Assembly (NCBI GenBank): GCA_039602395.1
Contig: JBCNJP010000018.1
Coordinates: forward strand, 3,840,163 to 3,904,162
DNA from: Deinandra increscens subsp. villosa
Taxonomy: Eukaryota; Streptophyta; Magnoliopsida; Asterales; Asteraceae
Direction: 5' to 3'
DNA length: 64,000 nucleotides
Shown: positions 18,215 through 27,434 of the stretch, piece after piece
How positions within the stretch are numbered: the first letter of the stretch is position 1
How the letters are laid out: every line of letters begins with the position of its first letter
Position numbers and translations under genes: made by a program
The notes under the pieces: model-generated
Database searches by the model: none
What the model saw: only the letters and a program-made list of their open reading frames with translations
What the model was told of the DNA's origin: nothing

Positions 18215-21200
18215 ATGGGGTTTGACAAGTCGAAGCTAAGGTGTTATAATTGTGATGAGTATGGTCACTTTGCCAGGGAATGCACGAAGCCCAAGAAGGA
18301 AAGAGCTGAAGAAAAGAAGGTTGCTGAAGTGAAAGGAAAGGGTGATGCCAGGGCACTGGTGGTTCAGGGAGGTGGAGGTTATGACTGGACCCCCCAGCTG
18401 AGGGATCTGACCCCCCAGCTGAAGGATCTTAGTTTGTCACATGCTTTGATTGCTACTGCAGAAGAGGATAATGAAGAAAATCATGCCTTTGTGGTCACTG
18501 ATGAAGGAAAGCCTGAGGAGAGTCAGATAGAAGACAAGGAAGCATTCGTTGCTGATGCTGAAAACCTAAAGGGACAGCCGAGAAGATCTGTCAACAATCT
18601 CTGGTATGTTGATAGTGGTTGTACCCGACATATGACCGGAGATCTGTCTTTGTTAGATGAGGTTGAAGATTTCAATGGAGGAAGTGTTTCTTTTGCTGGA
18701 GGTGTGGGAGGAAGAATTTCAAAGAAAGGAGTTGTCAAGAATGGAAGTCTGACTTTTTCAGATGTGCATTATGTAGAGGAGCTGTCCCACAGCCTGCTAA
18801 GTGTGTCACAGATATGTGATCGGGATTTCTCTGTGATGTTCAACAAAAAGGAATGCATCATTCTTAAGCCTGGTGTAAAAATTCCTGAAGAATGTATCTT
18901 AATGCGTACACCAAGGCACGGGAATTCTTATCAATTGAACATGGGAAAGCCTCCAACATCTGAAGCAGCTTGTCTTATTTCTAAACAGACTGAGAATCTT
19001 GCATTGTTGTGGCATCGTCGTCTGGGACATGCAAACATGAAGAATCTATCCAAGCTGGCTAAAGGAGAGCATGTCAGAAATCTTCCGATCAAAGACTTCT
19101 CTTCAATAGAGAAGTGTGTGGCTTGTGCTAAGGGGAAGCAGCACAAACTGCCACATCGTCCAAAGGTTGCAAATTCTGTCTCTTCTGTGCTTCAACTCTT
19201 ACATATGGATTTGTTTGGTCCCATGCAGGTACAAAGTGTCAGCAAGTTTTCATACTGCCTCGTGATAGTGGACGACTACTCGCGGTTTACTTGGGTCTTT
19301 TTCTTGTCTAACAAGTACGAAACTCCAGCCCTAGTAAAGCAGTTTGTGACTCTTATTGAAAACCAGCTGGATAAAAGAGTGAAGGCAATCAGATCTGACA
19401 ATGGGACGGAATTCAAAAATGCTGAGCTAAATATGTTTTGTGGTGAAAAGGGGATTGAAAGGCAGTTCAGTGCTCCTTACACTCCTCAGCAGAATGGAGT
19501 TGCCGAAAGAAGAAATAGGACACTCATTGAAGCGGCTAGAACAATGATGTGTGAAGCAAAATTACCGATCTTCTTTTGGGCAGAAGCTGTGAATACTGCT
19601 TGTTATGTACAAAACAGAGTTCTTCTGAACAAGCGTCACGAGCAAACTCCATATCAGATCATTTATGGAGAGAAACCGAAGGTGGGTTACTTCAAGACGT
19701 TTGGGTGTCCATGCACGGTGCTGATCCAGTCCGATGTAGGGAAATTCGAAGCGAAGGCCGATGAATGCTATTTTGTGGGTTATTCTGCAAATAGTGCTTA
19801 TCGTGTCTATAACAAGACCACTGGGTTGATCATTGAGGCATTCAATGTAGATTGGATGGAGGACAATCCTACTGATGCGGGAACTGGACCTAATTGGATC
19901 TTCGACTATGGATCATTGTTTGAGGGATTCAATTTCTCGAATGTTTTCCACAATTTGGGCGAAGAAGAAGACATTGTAGCTCCTAGTGCAGATGTAAGAC
20001 CTCATGTGGATAGAGCATCAGCTGAATCTTCTAGGAATGCAACTGCTGATATTCCAGAATGTTCAGGAACACGTGATGCTCCAGTGGATTCTCAAGGCTC
20101 AGGTATGTCTGAAAATGTGGTTAATACTAATCTGCCTGTTAATGTTTCAGTGCCTGATGTCCAAGAGAGCAGAATCAACAAGGATCATCCACTGAGTAAT
20201 GTTGTTGGGCCAGTGACAGCGGGTGTCACCACAAGAAGCCGCACAGGACACATCAACTTTTGTATGTTTTCCTGCTTCATCTCCCAGATAGAACCTCCCA
20301 ATGTGATGGTTGCTCTGAAAGATCCAAACTGGATGGAGGCCATGCACAATGAACTCAATCAGTTTTCAAAGCTGGGAGTGTGGCGTCTTGTGAAGCGGCC
20401 AGAAGACAAGAAGGTGATTCCCACGAGATGGTTGTACAAGAACAAAAAGGATGACTCGGGGATCATTGTGAGAAACAAAGCAAGGTTGATAGTACAAGGG
20501 CACAGGCAAGTCCACGGTATCGACTATGATGAGGTTTACGCTCCGGTGGCAAGATTGGAAGCAATTCGGATCTTTCTAGCTGTGGCTTCGTATCTCAATT
20601 TTACCGTACATCAGATGGATGTGAAGACTGCCTTCCTGTATGCAGAGATGAACGAGGAAGTCTATGTTGCTCAACCACCAGGGTTCATAGATGAAGAAAA
20701 TCCAGATCACGTTTATCTGCTGGATAAGGCTTTGTACGGTTTGCATCAAGCTCCTAGAACCTGGTATGAAACGTTGTCCAATCACCTGGTGGAGAATGGA
20801 TATACAAGAGGAGTCGTTGATCAAACATTGTTTAGAAAAAGGGTGGAAGAAGACATTATCATGGTGCAAGTGTATGTAGATGATATTATCTACGGATCGA
20901 CAAACGAAGAATTGTGCACCGAGTTTGAGGAGATCATGAAGAAGAAGTTTGAGATGAGTGACCAAGGCGAGATGAGTTTCTTTCTTGCACTTCAAGTCAA
21001 GCAGAATGATTCTGGGATTCTTATTCATCAGGAGAAGTATGTGAATGAGATTCTGGAAAAGTTCAAGATGCAGGATTGCAAGCCCATCGCCACTCCCATG
21101 GCATCCAGACCACTCTTGTCAGCGGATCTTAACGGGGAGTCAGTGAGTGAATTCCATTATCGGTCGATGATTGGATCACTAATGTACTTGACAGCAAGCA

Positions 21201-21820
21201 GGCCAGACATCATGTATGCAGTTTGCGTGTGTGCTCGATATCAGGCTAACCCTAAACTCTCTCATTTAGCTGCTGTTAAACGTATCTTCAGGTATCTGAA
21301 GGGCAGGCCTAGGCTTGGTCTTTGGTACCCGAAGAACACTGATTTTCAATTATATGCTTTTACTGACAGTGATTATGGAGGTAGTGACCTTGACAGGAAA
21401 TCTACTACTGGAGGATGTCAGTACCTGGGAGATAGGCTCATCTCTTGGCAGAGCAAGAAGCAGCATACCGTATCCAAATCAACTGCCGAAGCTGAGTACG
21501 TGGCCGCATCTGCCGGTACTTCACAGGTAGTGTGGATCCAAAACCAGCTCACGGATTACGGTATGGAATTCGTTAACACTCCCATATTTTGTGATAATGC
21601 TGCTGCTCTTGAGATTGTGAAAAACCCTGTCCAACATTCCAAAACCAAGCACATTGATATCAAGGTACATTTTATTCGTGATTGCTTTGATCGTGAGCTG
21701 ATTCAGCTACAAAAGGTAAGCTCCGATCAGAATGTTTCGGACATCTTTACAAAACCCCTTCCTCGTCCTAATTTTGAATCTTGTGTTGAAGGCCTGAAGA
21801 TGATTGCCTTCGAGGAATGA
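18215..21820 (+). CDS. SIRE-like Copia pol with gag zinc knuckle
   Basis: 1201 aa in the same frame as gag. It holds a CCHC knuckle (CYNCDEYGHFAREC, residues 10-23), aspartic protease WYVDSGCTRHM (DSG at 133-135), the integrase zinc site (H267, H272, C301, C304) and triad D332 (MDLFG), D395 (SDNGTEF), E431 (NGVAERRN). RT follows, with HQMDVKTAFLYAEMNEEVY and the catalytic YVDDIIYGS near 887, then RNase H with SRPDIMYAV, DSDYGGSDLDRKSTTGGC and SKSTAEAEYVAAS, ending IFTKPLPRPNFE. It looks full length and uninterrupted. Confidence 0.95.
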   Translation: MGFDKSKLRCYNCDEYGHFARECTKPKKERAEEKKVAEVKGKGDARALVVQGGGGYDWTPQLRDLTPQLKDLSLSHALIATAEEDNEENHAFVVTDEGKPEESQIEDKEAFVADAENLKGQPRRSVNNLWYVDSGCTRHMTGDLSLLDEVEDFNGGSVSFAGGVGGRISKKGVVKNGSLTFSDVHYVEELSHSLLSVSQICDRDFSVMFNKKECIILKPGVKIPEECILMRTPRHGNSYQLNMGKPPTSEAACLISKQTENLALLWHRRLGHANMKNLSKLAKGEHVRNLPIKDFSSIEKCVACAKGKQHKLPHRPKVANSVSSVLQLLHMDLFGPMQVQSVSKFSYCLVIVDDYSRFTWVFFLSNKYETPALVKQFVTLIENQLDKRVKAIRSDNGTEFKNAELNMFCGEKGIERQFSAPYTPQQNGVAERRNRTLIEAARTMMCEAKLPIFFWAEAVNTACYVQNRVLLNKRHEQTPYQIIYGEKPKVGYFKTFGCPCTVLIQSDVGKFEAKADECYFVGYSANSAYRVYNKTTGLIIEAFNVDWMEDNPTDAGTGPNWIFDYGSLFEGFNFSNVFHNLGEEEDIVAPSADVRPHVDRASAESSRNATADIPECSGTRDAPVDSQGSGMSENVVNTNLPVNVSVPDVQESRINKDHPLSNVVGPVTAGVTTRSRTGHINFCMFSCFISQIEPPNVMVALKDPNWMEAMHNELNQFSKLGVWRLVKRPEDKKVIPTRWLYKNKKDDSGIIVRNKARLIVQGHRQVHGIDYDEVYAPVARLEAIRIFLAVASYLNFTVHQMDVKTAFLYAEMNEEVYVAQPPGFIDEENPDHVYLLDKALYGLHQAPRTWYETLSNHLVENGYTRGVVDQTLFRKRVEEDIIMVQVYVDDIIYGSTNEELCTEFEEIMKKKFEMSDQGEMSFFLALQVKQNDSGILIHQEKYVNEILEKFKMQDCKPIATPMASRPLLSADLNGESVSEFHYRSMIGSLMYLTASRPDIMYAVCVCARYQANPKLSHLAAVKRIFRYLKGRPRLGLWYPKNTDFQLYAFTDSDYGGSDLDRKSTTGGCQYLGDRLISWQSKKQHTVSKSTAEAEYVAASAGTSQVVWIQNQLTDYGMEFVNTPIFCDNAAALEIVKNPVQHSKTKHIDIKVHFIRDCFDRELIQLQKVSSDQNVSDIFTKPLPRPNFESCVEGLKMIAFEE

Positions 21821-22950
21821 TCTGATCATCTATGTTTTTGTACAGAGTTTTTGGTTTTTAAATTTTACTTAAAAAAATATTTAAAAATAGAAAATGACTG
21901 AAAAATTGAGTCTTGTTTCAAAAGCCTCACAAAAACAGGGGAAGAAATGGTGCTGGTTAAACTGAAAGGTTTTTATGATGTCTTTTGATAGGACTTAAAT
22001 GCTTAATGACGGTTGGAGACTGACACGTGTAAGGCTGATGTGAAAGATTGCTCGAAGATGATATGTCGGTAAGCTCAACCAAAACAATGATCATCTATGT
22101 AAGTGCAGTAATCTTAAACTCTATACATGTTTAGTTTCCCATCCTAGTCTACATGGTTTAAAAAACTGAGTCCCGACAAAAACGGGTTGAGAGTGGTATT
22201 TACCTAGTATTCACTCTCTCACACGCCATGCTTATACTGTATAAGACAACACCACAGGAAAAGAAAAAGAAAAAGAAAAAGAATGCAAAAAATGAATATT
22301 CTGAAAAAGAAAAAGAAAAGAAAATAAAATTTTTCAGTTGGTCTTCTCTGCGTGCTTATGCGGCCGACCTGATCATCAACTGATAATATATGAAAATCAG
22401 AAATAAGTGGTAGTCAAAAACAGTGTTGCATGGTTCCTCAAGTTGGGGGTTTGTGAATCCTCAATAAACTCTGAGGTTGGGTAGGTTTTGCTATGGAAAA
22501 TTGGGTATGGGGACGGTTAAACATATCGGTAAATTTGTACTATATTTAAGCACTTAACTGGATGTGAGTTTCTGTGTTCAAACCACCTGACAATTGTCTA
22601 GAGTGTCAAGTAACGGAAGCTGAAAAGGGTTCCTCAGTCAAAGACTTGTCTGAAATTATCTGTGAAAATTACCAGCACCAGGTATGTAAATATTTAAATT
22701 TCTGAGGTAAGCTTGTAAATATTTAATTTTGGTTTTGATTTTATTTGTTTTATGGTTTATTTTATTTTTCAAGTCTTTAAATGTTTAAAATTTTTCTTTT
22801 TTATGATCAAGATCAGATACTCGGGGTTTGACTCTGAGGGGAAGCTTCGTAATTCTGAAATTCTTCAAAGTTTACAATTTTTAAAGAGAATTATTATTTT
22901 TTAAGAGGTTTGAGAGGTTTTTAAAATGTTTTTAAATCATGAGGGGTCAA
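21821..22950 (+). other. Spacer after Copia pol
   Basis: No ORF is supported. It contains AGGGGAAGA at 21937-21945, the same nine bases as the polypurine tract before the 3' LTR, and an AAAAAG-rich purine microsatellite at 22256-22325. A strong splice-donor-like GAGGTAAGC lies near 22705. The spacer is unusually long for Copia. Confidence 0.7.
22256..22325 (+). repeat. AAAAAG purine microsatellite
   Basis: Two blocks of AAAAAG-type units are separated by about 20 bases (22256-22284 and 22304-22325). Low complexity, on the element's coding strand. Confidence 0.8.
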
Positions 22951-22970
22951 AGTGAAATTTTTTTTTTTTG

Positions 22971-22978
22971 TATAAAAA
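22971..22978 (+). promoter_or_regulatory. TATA box ahead of the Copia accessory ORF
   Basis: TATAAAAA follows a T tract. A typical plant leader comes next: CT-rich stretches (CATTCTCTCTCC), AAACCCTAACCGCCGCC, and candidate leader splice sites (donor AGGTAGTT near 23302, acceptor TTGTTGCAG near 23365, acceptor CTGTCTCAG just before ATG 23887). This suggests independent transcription of the downstream ORF. Confidence 0.6.
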
Positions 22979-23886
22979 CCCCAAATCTGTTTACGATCCC
23001 TTTCATTCTCTCTCCAGTTTACGATCACCTCCTCTGAAACCCTAACCGCCGCCTCAACCCTCGCCGGAAAAGTGATCCGACCCACCTCCGGCCGTCTTCT
23101 GTGGAAACCGAGTGCATTACCACCCTCGTAATCGATTTCCGACCAACGAGACTATCTAACCCCTCCCAGAACGACTGTTTTTGACAGTGCATTCAAAATT
23201 TTGTTTTTGAAACCCTATCTTGCTGACATCTTCTGATTTTACTGTGTTCGAGTCGATTACGAGTGATTTTGAAGTCGCTTTCTTGTTTGCAACTGTTAGA
23301 AGGTAGTTATTCTTGGTGTATTTGATCGCTTGATGAGTTTTAACGTGATTACGAGTTTGTTGCAGGTATATCTATGGCGGATATGAGTGTTTACGACTTT
23401 CGCAATGAAGGAGACGACGGTTGGATGTTTCCGATCGAGTTTACGATCGTTAATTACGATCCGAGATTCCGATCACCGTTTACGATCGGGCTTAGGGCTC
23501 TTTAACCTATTCACGATTGGACAATGAGATTACGATTGGGCCAACACTGTTTCGATTTAAATCCGATCGTAAACCTTATTGAAGGATCGTAATCCCAATA
23601 TTGGAATCGTAAACCCACTATTGGATCGTAATCCAGTCTGTTTAATCTCAAACACTTAATTTGTGACTTAAATTTTCTAGAATCTCATCAAACTTAATCG
23701 TTTTAAGTTAAAATTAAATGTGTTTGTCAATTTGTGTTTCAAAATCAATTTTTTTTAAGTTTAAATTGAGAATTTTCTGAACTTAAAGTATTTCAACGTG
23801 ATAATCAATTGAACTTCAAGAAGATGTTGACAAATATAATTACTCTTTAATGAACAAGTCTGATGCATGTGTCTTGTCTGTCTCAG
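22979..23886 (+). other. Leader of the accessory ORF, TTTACGA-rich
   Basis: Non-coding. The words TTTACGA/GATTACGA and their complement ATCGTAAA/ATCGTAATC recur more than ten times between 22988 and 23640. The stretch ends with a pyrimidine-rich acceptor (CTTGTCTGTCTCAG) directly abutting ATGGCGG at 23887, so a spliced leader is plausible. Confidence 0.6.
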
Positions 23887-25170
23887 ATGGCGGAAGAAAT
23901 GCTTATTGGAGATATAAAGTATGAGCAGGACCATTGCATGCCGGCATACCTAGAAGACCCGCCAGAAAAACACATGGAGTTATTTTACTCACTGGTGGCC
24001 GGAATGAACACATGCAAGATTAACCATGCCTTGAGGACAAATGTACTCATCGACGAGATGCTGGTTAGAGAATTTTGGGGAACTGCCAGGGCAAACTCTG
24101 ACAAGACTAGGATTACCGCAACGGTCAATAACAGACAAATTGTCATTGAAGAAGAAGACATAAGGCAGGGGCTGAACATCACTGATGATGCTTCACATCC
24201 TATCAAGTATCCGAAGGAGGTAGTTCTGGCAGGTGCGCAATCAATGGGGTATGAAGGAAAATTTCCGCCCATCTTTAAGAAGCTTCTGCCGCACTACTGG
24301 AGGTGCCTGGCGCATTACATGCAGAAATCTTTCCTAGGCAAGAGAACGAGTTTTGATCAGTTAAACCAACTCCATGGAACTGCCTTCGTAGCATTGGCCT
24401 TAGACTGGAATTTTAACTACTCAAGGATGATGCTGATTGATTGGATAGGCAATGCAGAACTGAGTGCCAGAGAGCAGTTTCTAATGACGCCAAGGTTCGT
24501 TCAAATGGTAGTGATGAAGAAGTATCCGATGATAGAGGAGAGAGTTGAGAAGCTTGATGTGAAGGTCATGGATTTTGGAGTCTTTGGCTTGCAAACGCAG
24601 GATAGAGCGGGTAAGCAATCTTTTGAAGGAAGATTGGAATGGACAAAGAGAGGTGCGTTTCCTGAAGTTGCACGGGAACAAGTATTGGATGACACTGAGC
24701 CAGAGGCAGATGTTCCTGAAGTTAATGCATCAATTGCCGAAGACCAAGACTTGACAGTAACTCAAGCTGTTAATGTTCAAGATGAAGATGTCATTCCCTC
24801 AGATGAAGAAAATATAATGGATGACATCCTTACTGGCCAGGACATAACTGAAGATGATATTTATGGGGACTTGGAGCCACTAACCCATAAAAGGTCAAGA
24901 GAAGATATGATTGGGTCGTCTGGCAGTGATGATACACCTCCTGAGCTGAATATAAACGTTGATGAAGCTTTCGTAGAAGAACCCGTCCCTGCTCGTGAAC
25001 CATCTCCGCGAAAGAAATCTGATCCTAGGAGCATACGGTTCAAGTTCACCAAGACAAGCTCAAGCCTTTTGGTTGTACAACCAGCTGGACCCAGTTCTGA
25101 GGGTGCCAGTGGTCAAGAAGAAACTGTTGATGAAGCCCTTCAAGAGCAACCGTCTGCTCACACAGACTGA
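23863..25170 (+). CDS. Copia accessory ORF, N-terminal part, unknown function
   Basis: 435 aa from ATG 23863; the ATG at 23887 (MAEEMLIGDIKYEQDH) sits right after a splice-acceptor-like CAG and may be the true start. Residues about 35-235 form a globular block: INHALRTNVLIDEMLVREFW, ITATVNNRQIVIEEEDIRQ, MGYEGKFPPIFKKLLPHYWR, and LTPRFVQ-like MTPRFVQMVV. Similar blocks are, to my knowledge, common beside Copia pol in Asteraceae genomes. An acidic tail with basic patches (KRSREDM, PRKKSDPRS) follows. I see no signal peptide or membrane segment, so it is not an obvious envelope protein. A frameshift at about 25165 probably separates it from the next ORF. Confidence 0.7.
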   Translation: MHVSCLSQMAEEMLIGDIKYEQDHCMPAYLEDPPEKHMELFYSLVAGMNTCKINHALRTNVLIDEMLVREFWGTARANSDKTRITATVNNRQIVIEEEDIRQGLNITDDASHPIKYPKEVVLAGAQSMGYEGKFPPIFKKLLPHYWRCLAHYMQKSFLGKRTSFDQLNQLHGTAFVALALDWNFNYSRMMLIDWIGNAELSAREQFLMTPRFVQMVVMKKYPMIEERVEKLDVKVMDFGVFGLQTQDRAGKQSFEGRLEWTKRGAFPEVAREQVLDDTEPEADVPEVNASIAEDQDLTVTQAVNVQDEDVIPSDEENIMDDILTGQDITEDDIYGDLEPLTHKRSREDMIGSSGSDDTPPELNINVDEAFVEEPVPAREPSPRKKSDPRSIRFKFTKTSSSLLVVQPAGPSSEGASGQEETVDEALQEQPSAHTD

Positions 25171-25172
25171 AG

Positions 25173-25616
25173 ATGGTGCATGATCAACCTGCCCCTGTGC
25201 AGCAAGCTAGTCCGATTCTGAACGTGCAAAGCCCTGTACGTGAAGATAGGCAATTTCTGGAGGTTGAGAGCACCTTCGTTGTTCCAAGTCCGGTTAGAGT
25301 GAGCATCTCTACCGCGACCAGCCAACCACTCGCGGCTCCAGGTTTCCGCCCATTGATGGCTGCTGAGCTTCCAGTTGATTTGAGGATTAGTGCTGATCCT
25401 CAGATCAACTTCCTGATCTCTCAGAATAGGATCAGACAGAATGAGATCAAGGCTCTCATGGAAGAAAACCAGCGTTTGAGAGAGAAGGAGGAGGCAAGCA
25501 GCAAATATATGAGAGAGTATGAGGTGGCAGACAAGGAAAGAATGGAATATCTTTACAAGATGATAAAGGACCTGAGAAGGAAGGTTAATGCAACTGACAG
25601 ATGGTGCAGGGCCTAA
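25173..25616 (+). CDS. Copia accessory ORF, coiled-coil middle part
   Basis: 147 aa. The first half is Pro/Val/Ser-rich. The second half is a coiled coil (NRIRQNEIKALMEENQRLRE, then YLYKMIKDLRRKV). It lies in another frame from its neighbours, while the flanking ORFs share one frame, so two compensating one-base shifts (about 25165 and 25590-25610) would join all three into a product of about 870 aa. That joining is inference. No known domain recognised. Confidence 0.55.
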   Translation: MVHDQPAPVQQASPILNVQSPVREDRQFLEVESTFVVPSPVRVSISTATSQPLAAPGFRPLMAAELPVDLRISADPQINFLISQNRIRQNEIKALMEENQRLREKEEASSKYMREYEVADKERMEYLYKMIKDLRRKVNATDRWCRA

Positions 25617-26487
25617 CAACACGGGTGCCTCTGGTCAGAGTTCATCTCAGGGAAATCAAGCTGCTGATGCAATGGAGACTGACGAAGGTGATGAGAATAT
25701 AGTGATGCCGGATTACGCCCACTGTGGCAGGATCATCTCAAAGGCTCCAAGATTCCACGAAAACTGGTTCAAGGAGTTTTTCCAAGGACCAGCTCCCACA
25801 CAGTACACCATTGACGTTGGTGAAAGCTCGATTGATAGACGTGGGAGTCGTGAGGCAATCTTATGTTGGCACTACGATATGGAGAAGAAAATCTTTGCCG
25901 TGATCCGTGACGGCTATAGTCCAGTGGAGTACTACTCTACACGTGCTCAATTCCACTCCTGGACTGAGCCTGAGATCAGGAGCCTTCTGAGAGCTCCATT
26001 TATTAACAGGTGGAATGGACCAGAAGGTAATCAGATCAGAGATAATCTGCTTGGCCACATGGAGAATGATTTCAGAGATTTCGAGCTGAAGGAGGTCAGG
26101 TGGAGAGAGACCGGGACTGACCCTGTGACAGGGGAGTCTATTGGAGAAGCACGGAGGCCACCAACTAAGCGCACAAGGGTGATTAATATGTTGGATGAGA
26201 TCGAGGATGAAACACTGGTAAGAAACTTTGATTGCTGGTATTACGATCCAACAACACATGAAGTGGTGGTTCTCTGCAAGCCGATGCGTCAATTCAGATT
26301 TTATGACCCGGTGGATTTGCTTAGATTTGGTGAGAAAGATATCAAGCTTCTGGCCACCCAACCCATACTTGGAGACGAGAATGATATGGCAAATGCTATA
26401 AGGGTTGGGATATTTGATGGAGCAGCGAAGAAGATTGTAGAGAACGGATGGTGGTTCGAACAACGTTCAAACCTCATTCAGATTTGA
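25588..26487 (+). CDS. Copia accessory ORF, C-terminal part
   Basis: 299 aa in the same frame as the ORF at 23863. After a Gly/Ser/Asn-rich linker it is Trp- and charge-rich: ISKAPRFHENWFKEFFQGP, ILCWHYDMEKKIFAVIRDGY, FHSWTEPEIRSLLRAPF, NFDCWYYDPTTHEVVVL. It ends 48 bases before the 3' LTR. I do not recognise a family. The ATG at 25588 may be fortuitous if this is the tail of a longer, frameshifted ORF. Confidence 0.6.
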   Translation: MQLTDGAGPNNTGASGQSSSQGNQAADAMETDEGDENIVMPDYAHCGRIISKAPRFHENWFKEFFQGPAPTQYTIDVGESSIDRRGSREAILCWHYDMEKKIFAVIRDGYSPVEYYSTRAQFHSWTEPEIRSLLRAPFINRWNGPEGNQIRDNLLGHMENDFRDFELKEVRWRETGTDPVTGESIGEARRPPTKRTRVINMLDEIEDETLVRNFDCWYYDPTTHEVVVLCKPMRQFRFYDPVDLLRFGEKDIKLLATQPILGDENDMANAIRVGIFDGAAKKIVENGWWFEQRSNLIQI

Positions 26488-26524
26488 TTTGCTGCTGCCG
26501 TGAAGTGGTCTAATGGTTCATGCC

Positions 26525-26535
26525 TAGGGGAAGAT
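26525..26535 (+). other. Polypurine tract of the SIRE-like Copia
   Basis: TAGGGGAAGAT lies directly before the 3' LTR start TGTAGGGC. The same AGGGGAAGA occurs at 21937, just after pol. Confidence 0.8.
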
Positions 26536-26935
26536 TGTAGGGCTATATTATGTAAGGCATGAACATTAGTTGGGCTTTTGTATTTGGGCTTAATCTAGCT
26601 TAGTTAATAGGCCATGTGGGCCATTTAAATGATTATGATTGGGCTAGATTAGTGTTTATGATTGGCCCAAGTTATTGTATGAGGTGGTATAAATACCACC
26701 TCATTGTAATCGGTTTCCTTAAGCTTTTCTATACTACAATTACAAGTTTACGATTTCTCTCTCTTTTGTGTGTTTACGATCAGCTTCAAGCAAGTGTGTT
26801 TCTCATTCAAGATTCAATCTTTATCTTAGATTGAATCTATTTCATCTACTATGTCTTCTTGAATCAATCGTATTTGAGGATTCCGCACTCATTTACGATC
26901 ATATATCGTGTAGGTGGTTTGATTTCGGACCTACA
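26536..26935 (+). repeat. SIRE-like Copia 3' LTR
   Basis: 400 bp, TGTAGGGC to GGACCTACA, followed by the duplicated CCTGC. It holds the TATA box TATAAATA at the centre of a palindrome (26679-26704) and several TTTACGA words near 26747-26895. Confidence 0.93.
26679..26704 (+). promoter_or_regulatory. TATA box within a 12-bp-arm palindrome
   Basis: Arms ATGAGGTGGTAT and ATACCACCTCAT are perfectly complementary around a central AA, so TATAAATA sits in the middle. The 5' LTR had the same arrangement before the Gypsy element inserted into its centre. Confidence 0.85.
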
Positions 26936-27257
26936 CCTGCCTCTTTCCTAGCGTATCGCGCACCATGGACAATGGACTAGGCGATACGTCTGGTCCTTCC
27001 TTTTCAGCACCCTTTAGTTAATTAGACCCTTAAAAACCAAATTCTCAAATTTCCAATTATTCATTAAGTCCTAGTTGAGTCTTGTCTACATAGTGTCTCT
27101 AGGGTTCGATATCCAGTCTTACATAAGCTATACTGTCACCGATAGGTACACTTGCCTTAGGTTCGGTCTAGTTTAGGTAGTTTCGGTAAAATTAGGTGTC
27201 TGGGTCTAGGGTTAGGTCTAGGATAAATTAGGTATTTTTAGTAATCTTTCGAACACA
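26936..27257. mobile_element. Athila-like LTR, inverted remnant then forward LTR end
   Basis: Positions 26936 to about 27020 continue the inverted fragment of 4673-5856 across the Copia insert and hold the CGTATCGC/GCGATACG hairpin (26952-26988). From about 27060 the sequence reads as a forward LTR end, with AGGTCTAGG and TATTTTTAG words, stopping at CGAACACA (27257) just before an Athila primer site. The exact switch point is uncertain. Confidence 0.5.
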
Positions 27258-27265
27258 TTAAGTTT

Positions 27266-27284
27266 TTTGCGCCGTTGCCGGAGA
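27266..27284 (+). other. Athila-type primer-binding site
   Basis: TTTTGCGCCGTTGCCGGAGA resembles the TGGCGCCGTTGCCGGGGA primer site typical of Athila elements with a few changes. It fixes the plus orientation of the host element. Confidence 0.75.
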
Positions 27285-27434
27285 CACGTGGCAATAGCAA
27301 GATTAATTTAGGTCGTGACTATGAAATTTTGAGTCTTTTCTAGGTTTCTATATCTAGAGTTCTTAGGATTTTCATTCTTGAGTCTAGAAATATATGTTTT
27401 ATTATTCCTATTTATTTTAATTCTTTTTCATTTT

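Larger units (their letters stand above)
5857..26935 (+). mobile_element. SIRE-like Copia retrotransposon with extra 3' ORF block
   Basis: Both ends are exact: LTRs start TGTAGGGC and end GGACCTACA, and the flanks carry the 5-bp duplication CCTGC (5852-5856 and 26936-26940). Order: 5' LTR (split), tRNA-Met primer site, gag, pol (protease, integrase, RT, RNase H), a long spacer, an accessory ORF block, polypurine tract, 3' LTR. Without the nested Gypsy insertion it is about 10.7 kb. The SIRE lineage is inferred from the size and the ORF after pol. The two LTRs have visibly diverged (at least a dozen differences in 400 bp), so it is older than its Gypsy insert. Confidence 0.9.

Noticed and set aside
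20576..21028. 150-codon minus frame opposite Copia RT
   Set aside because: Antisense shadow of an unbroken RT domain with catalytic motifs on the plus strand.
25861..26463. 200-codon minus frame opposite the Copia accessory ORF
   Set aside because: No motif, and the plus frame is the longer and better-supported one. It was kept as a shadow.
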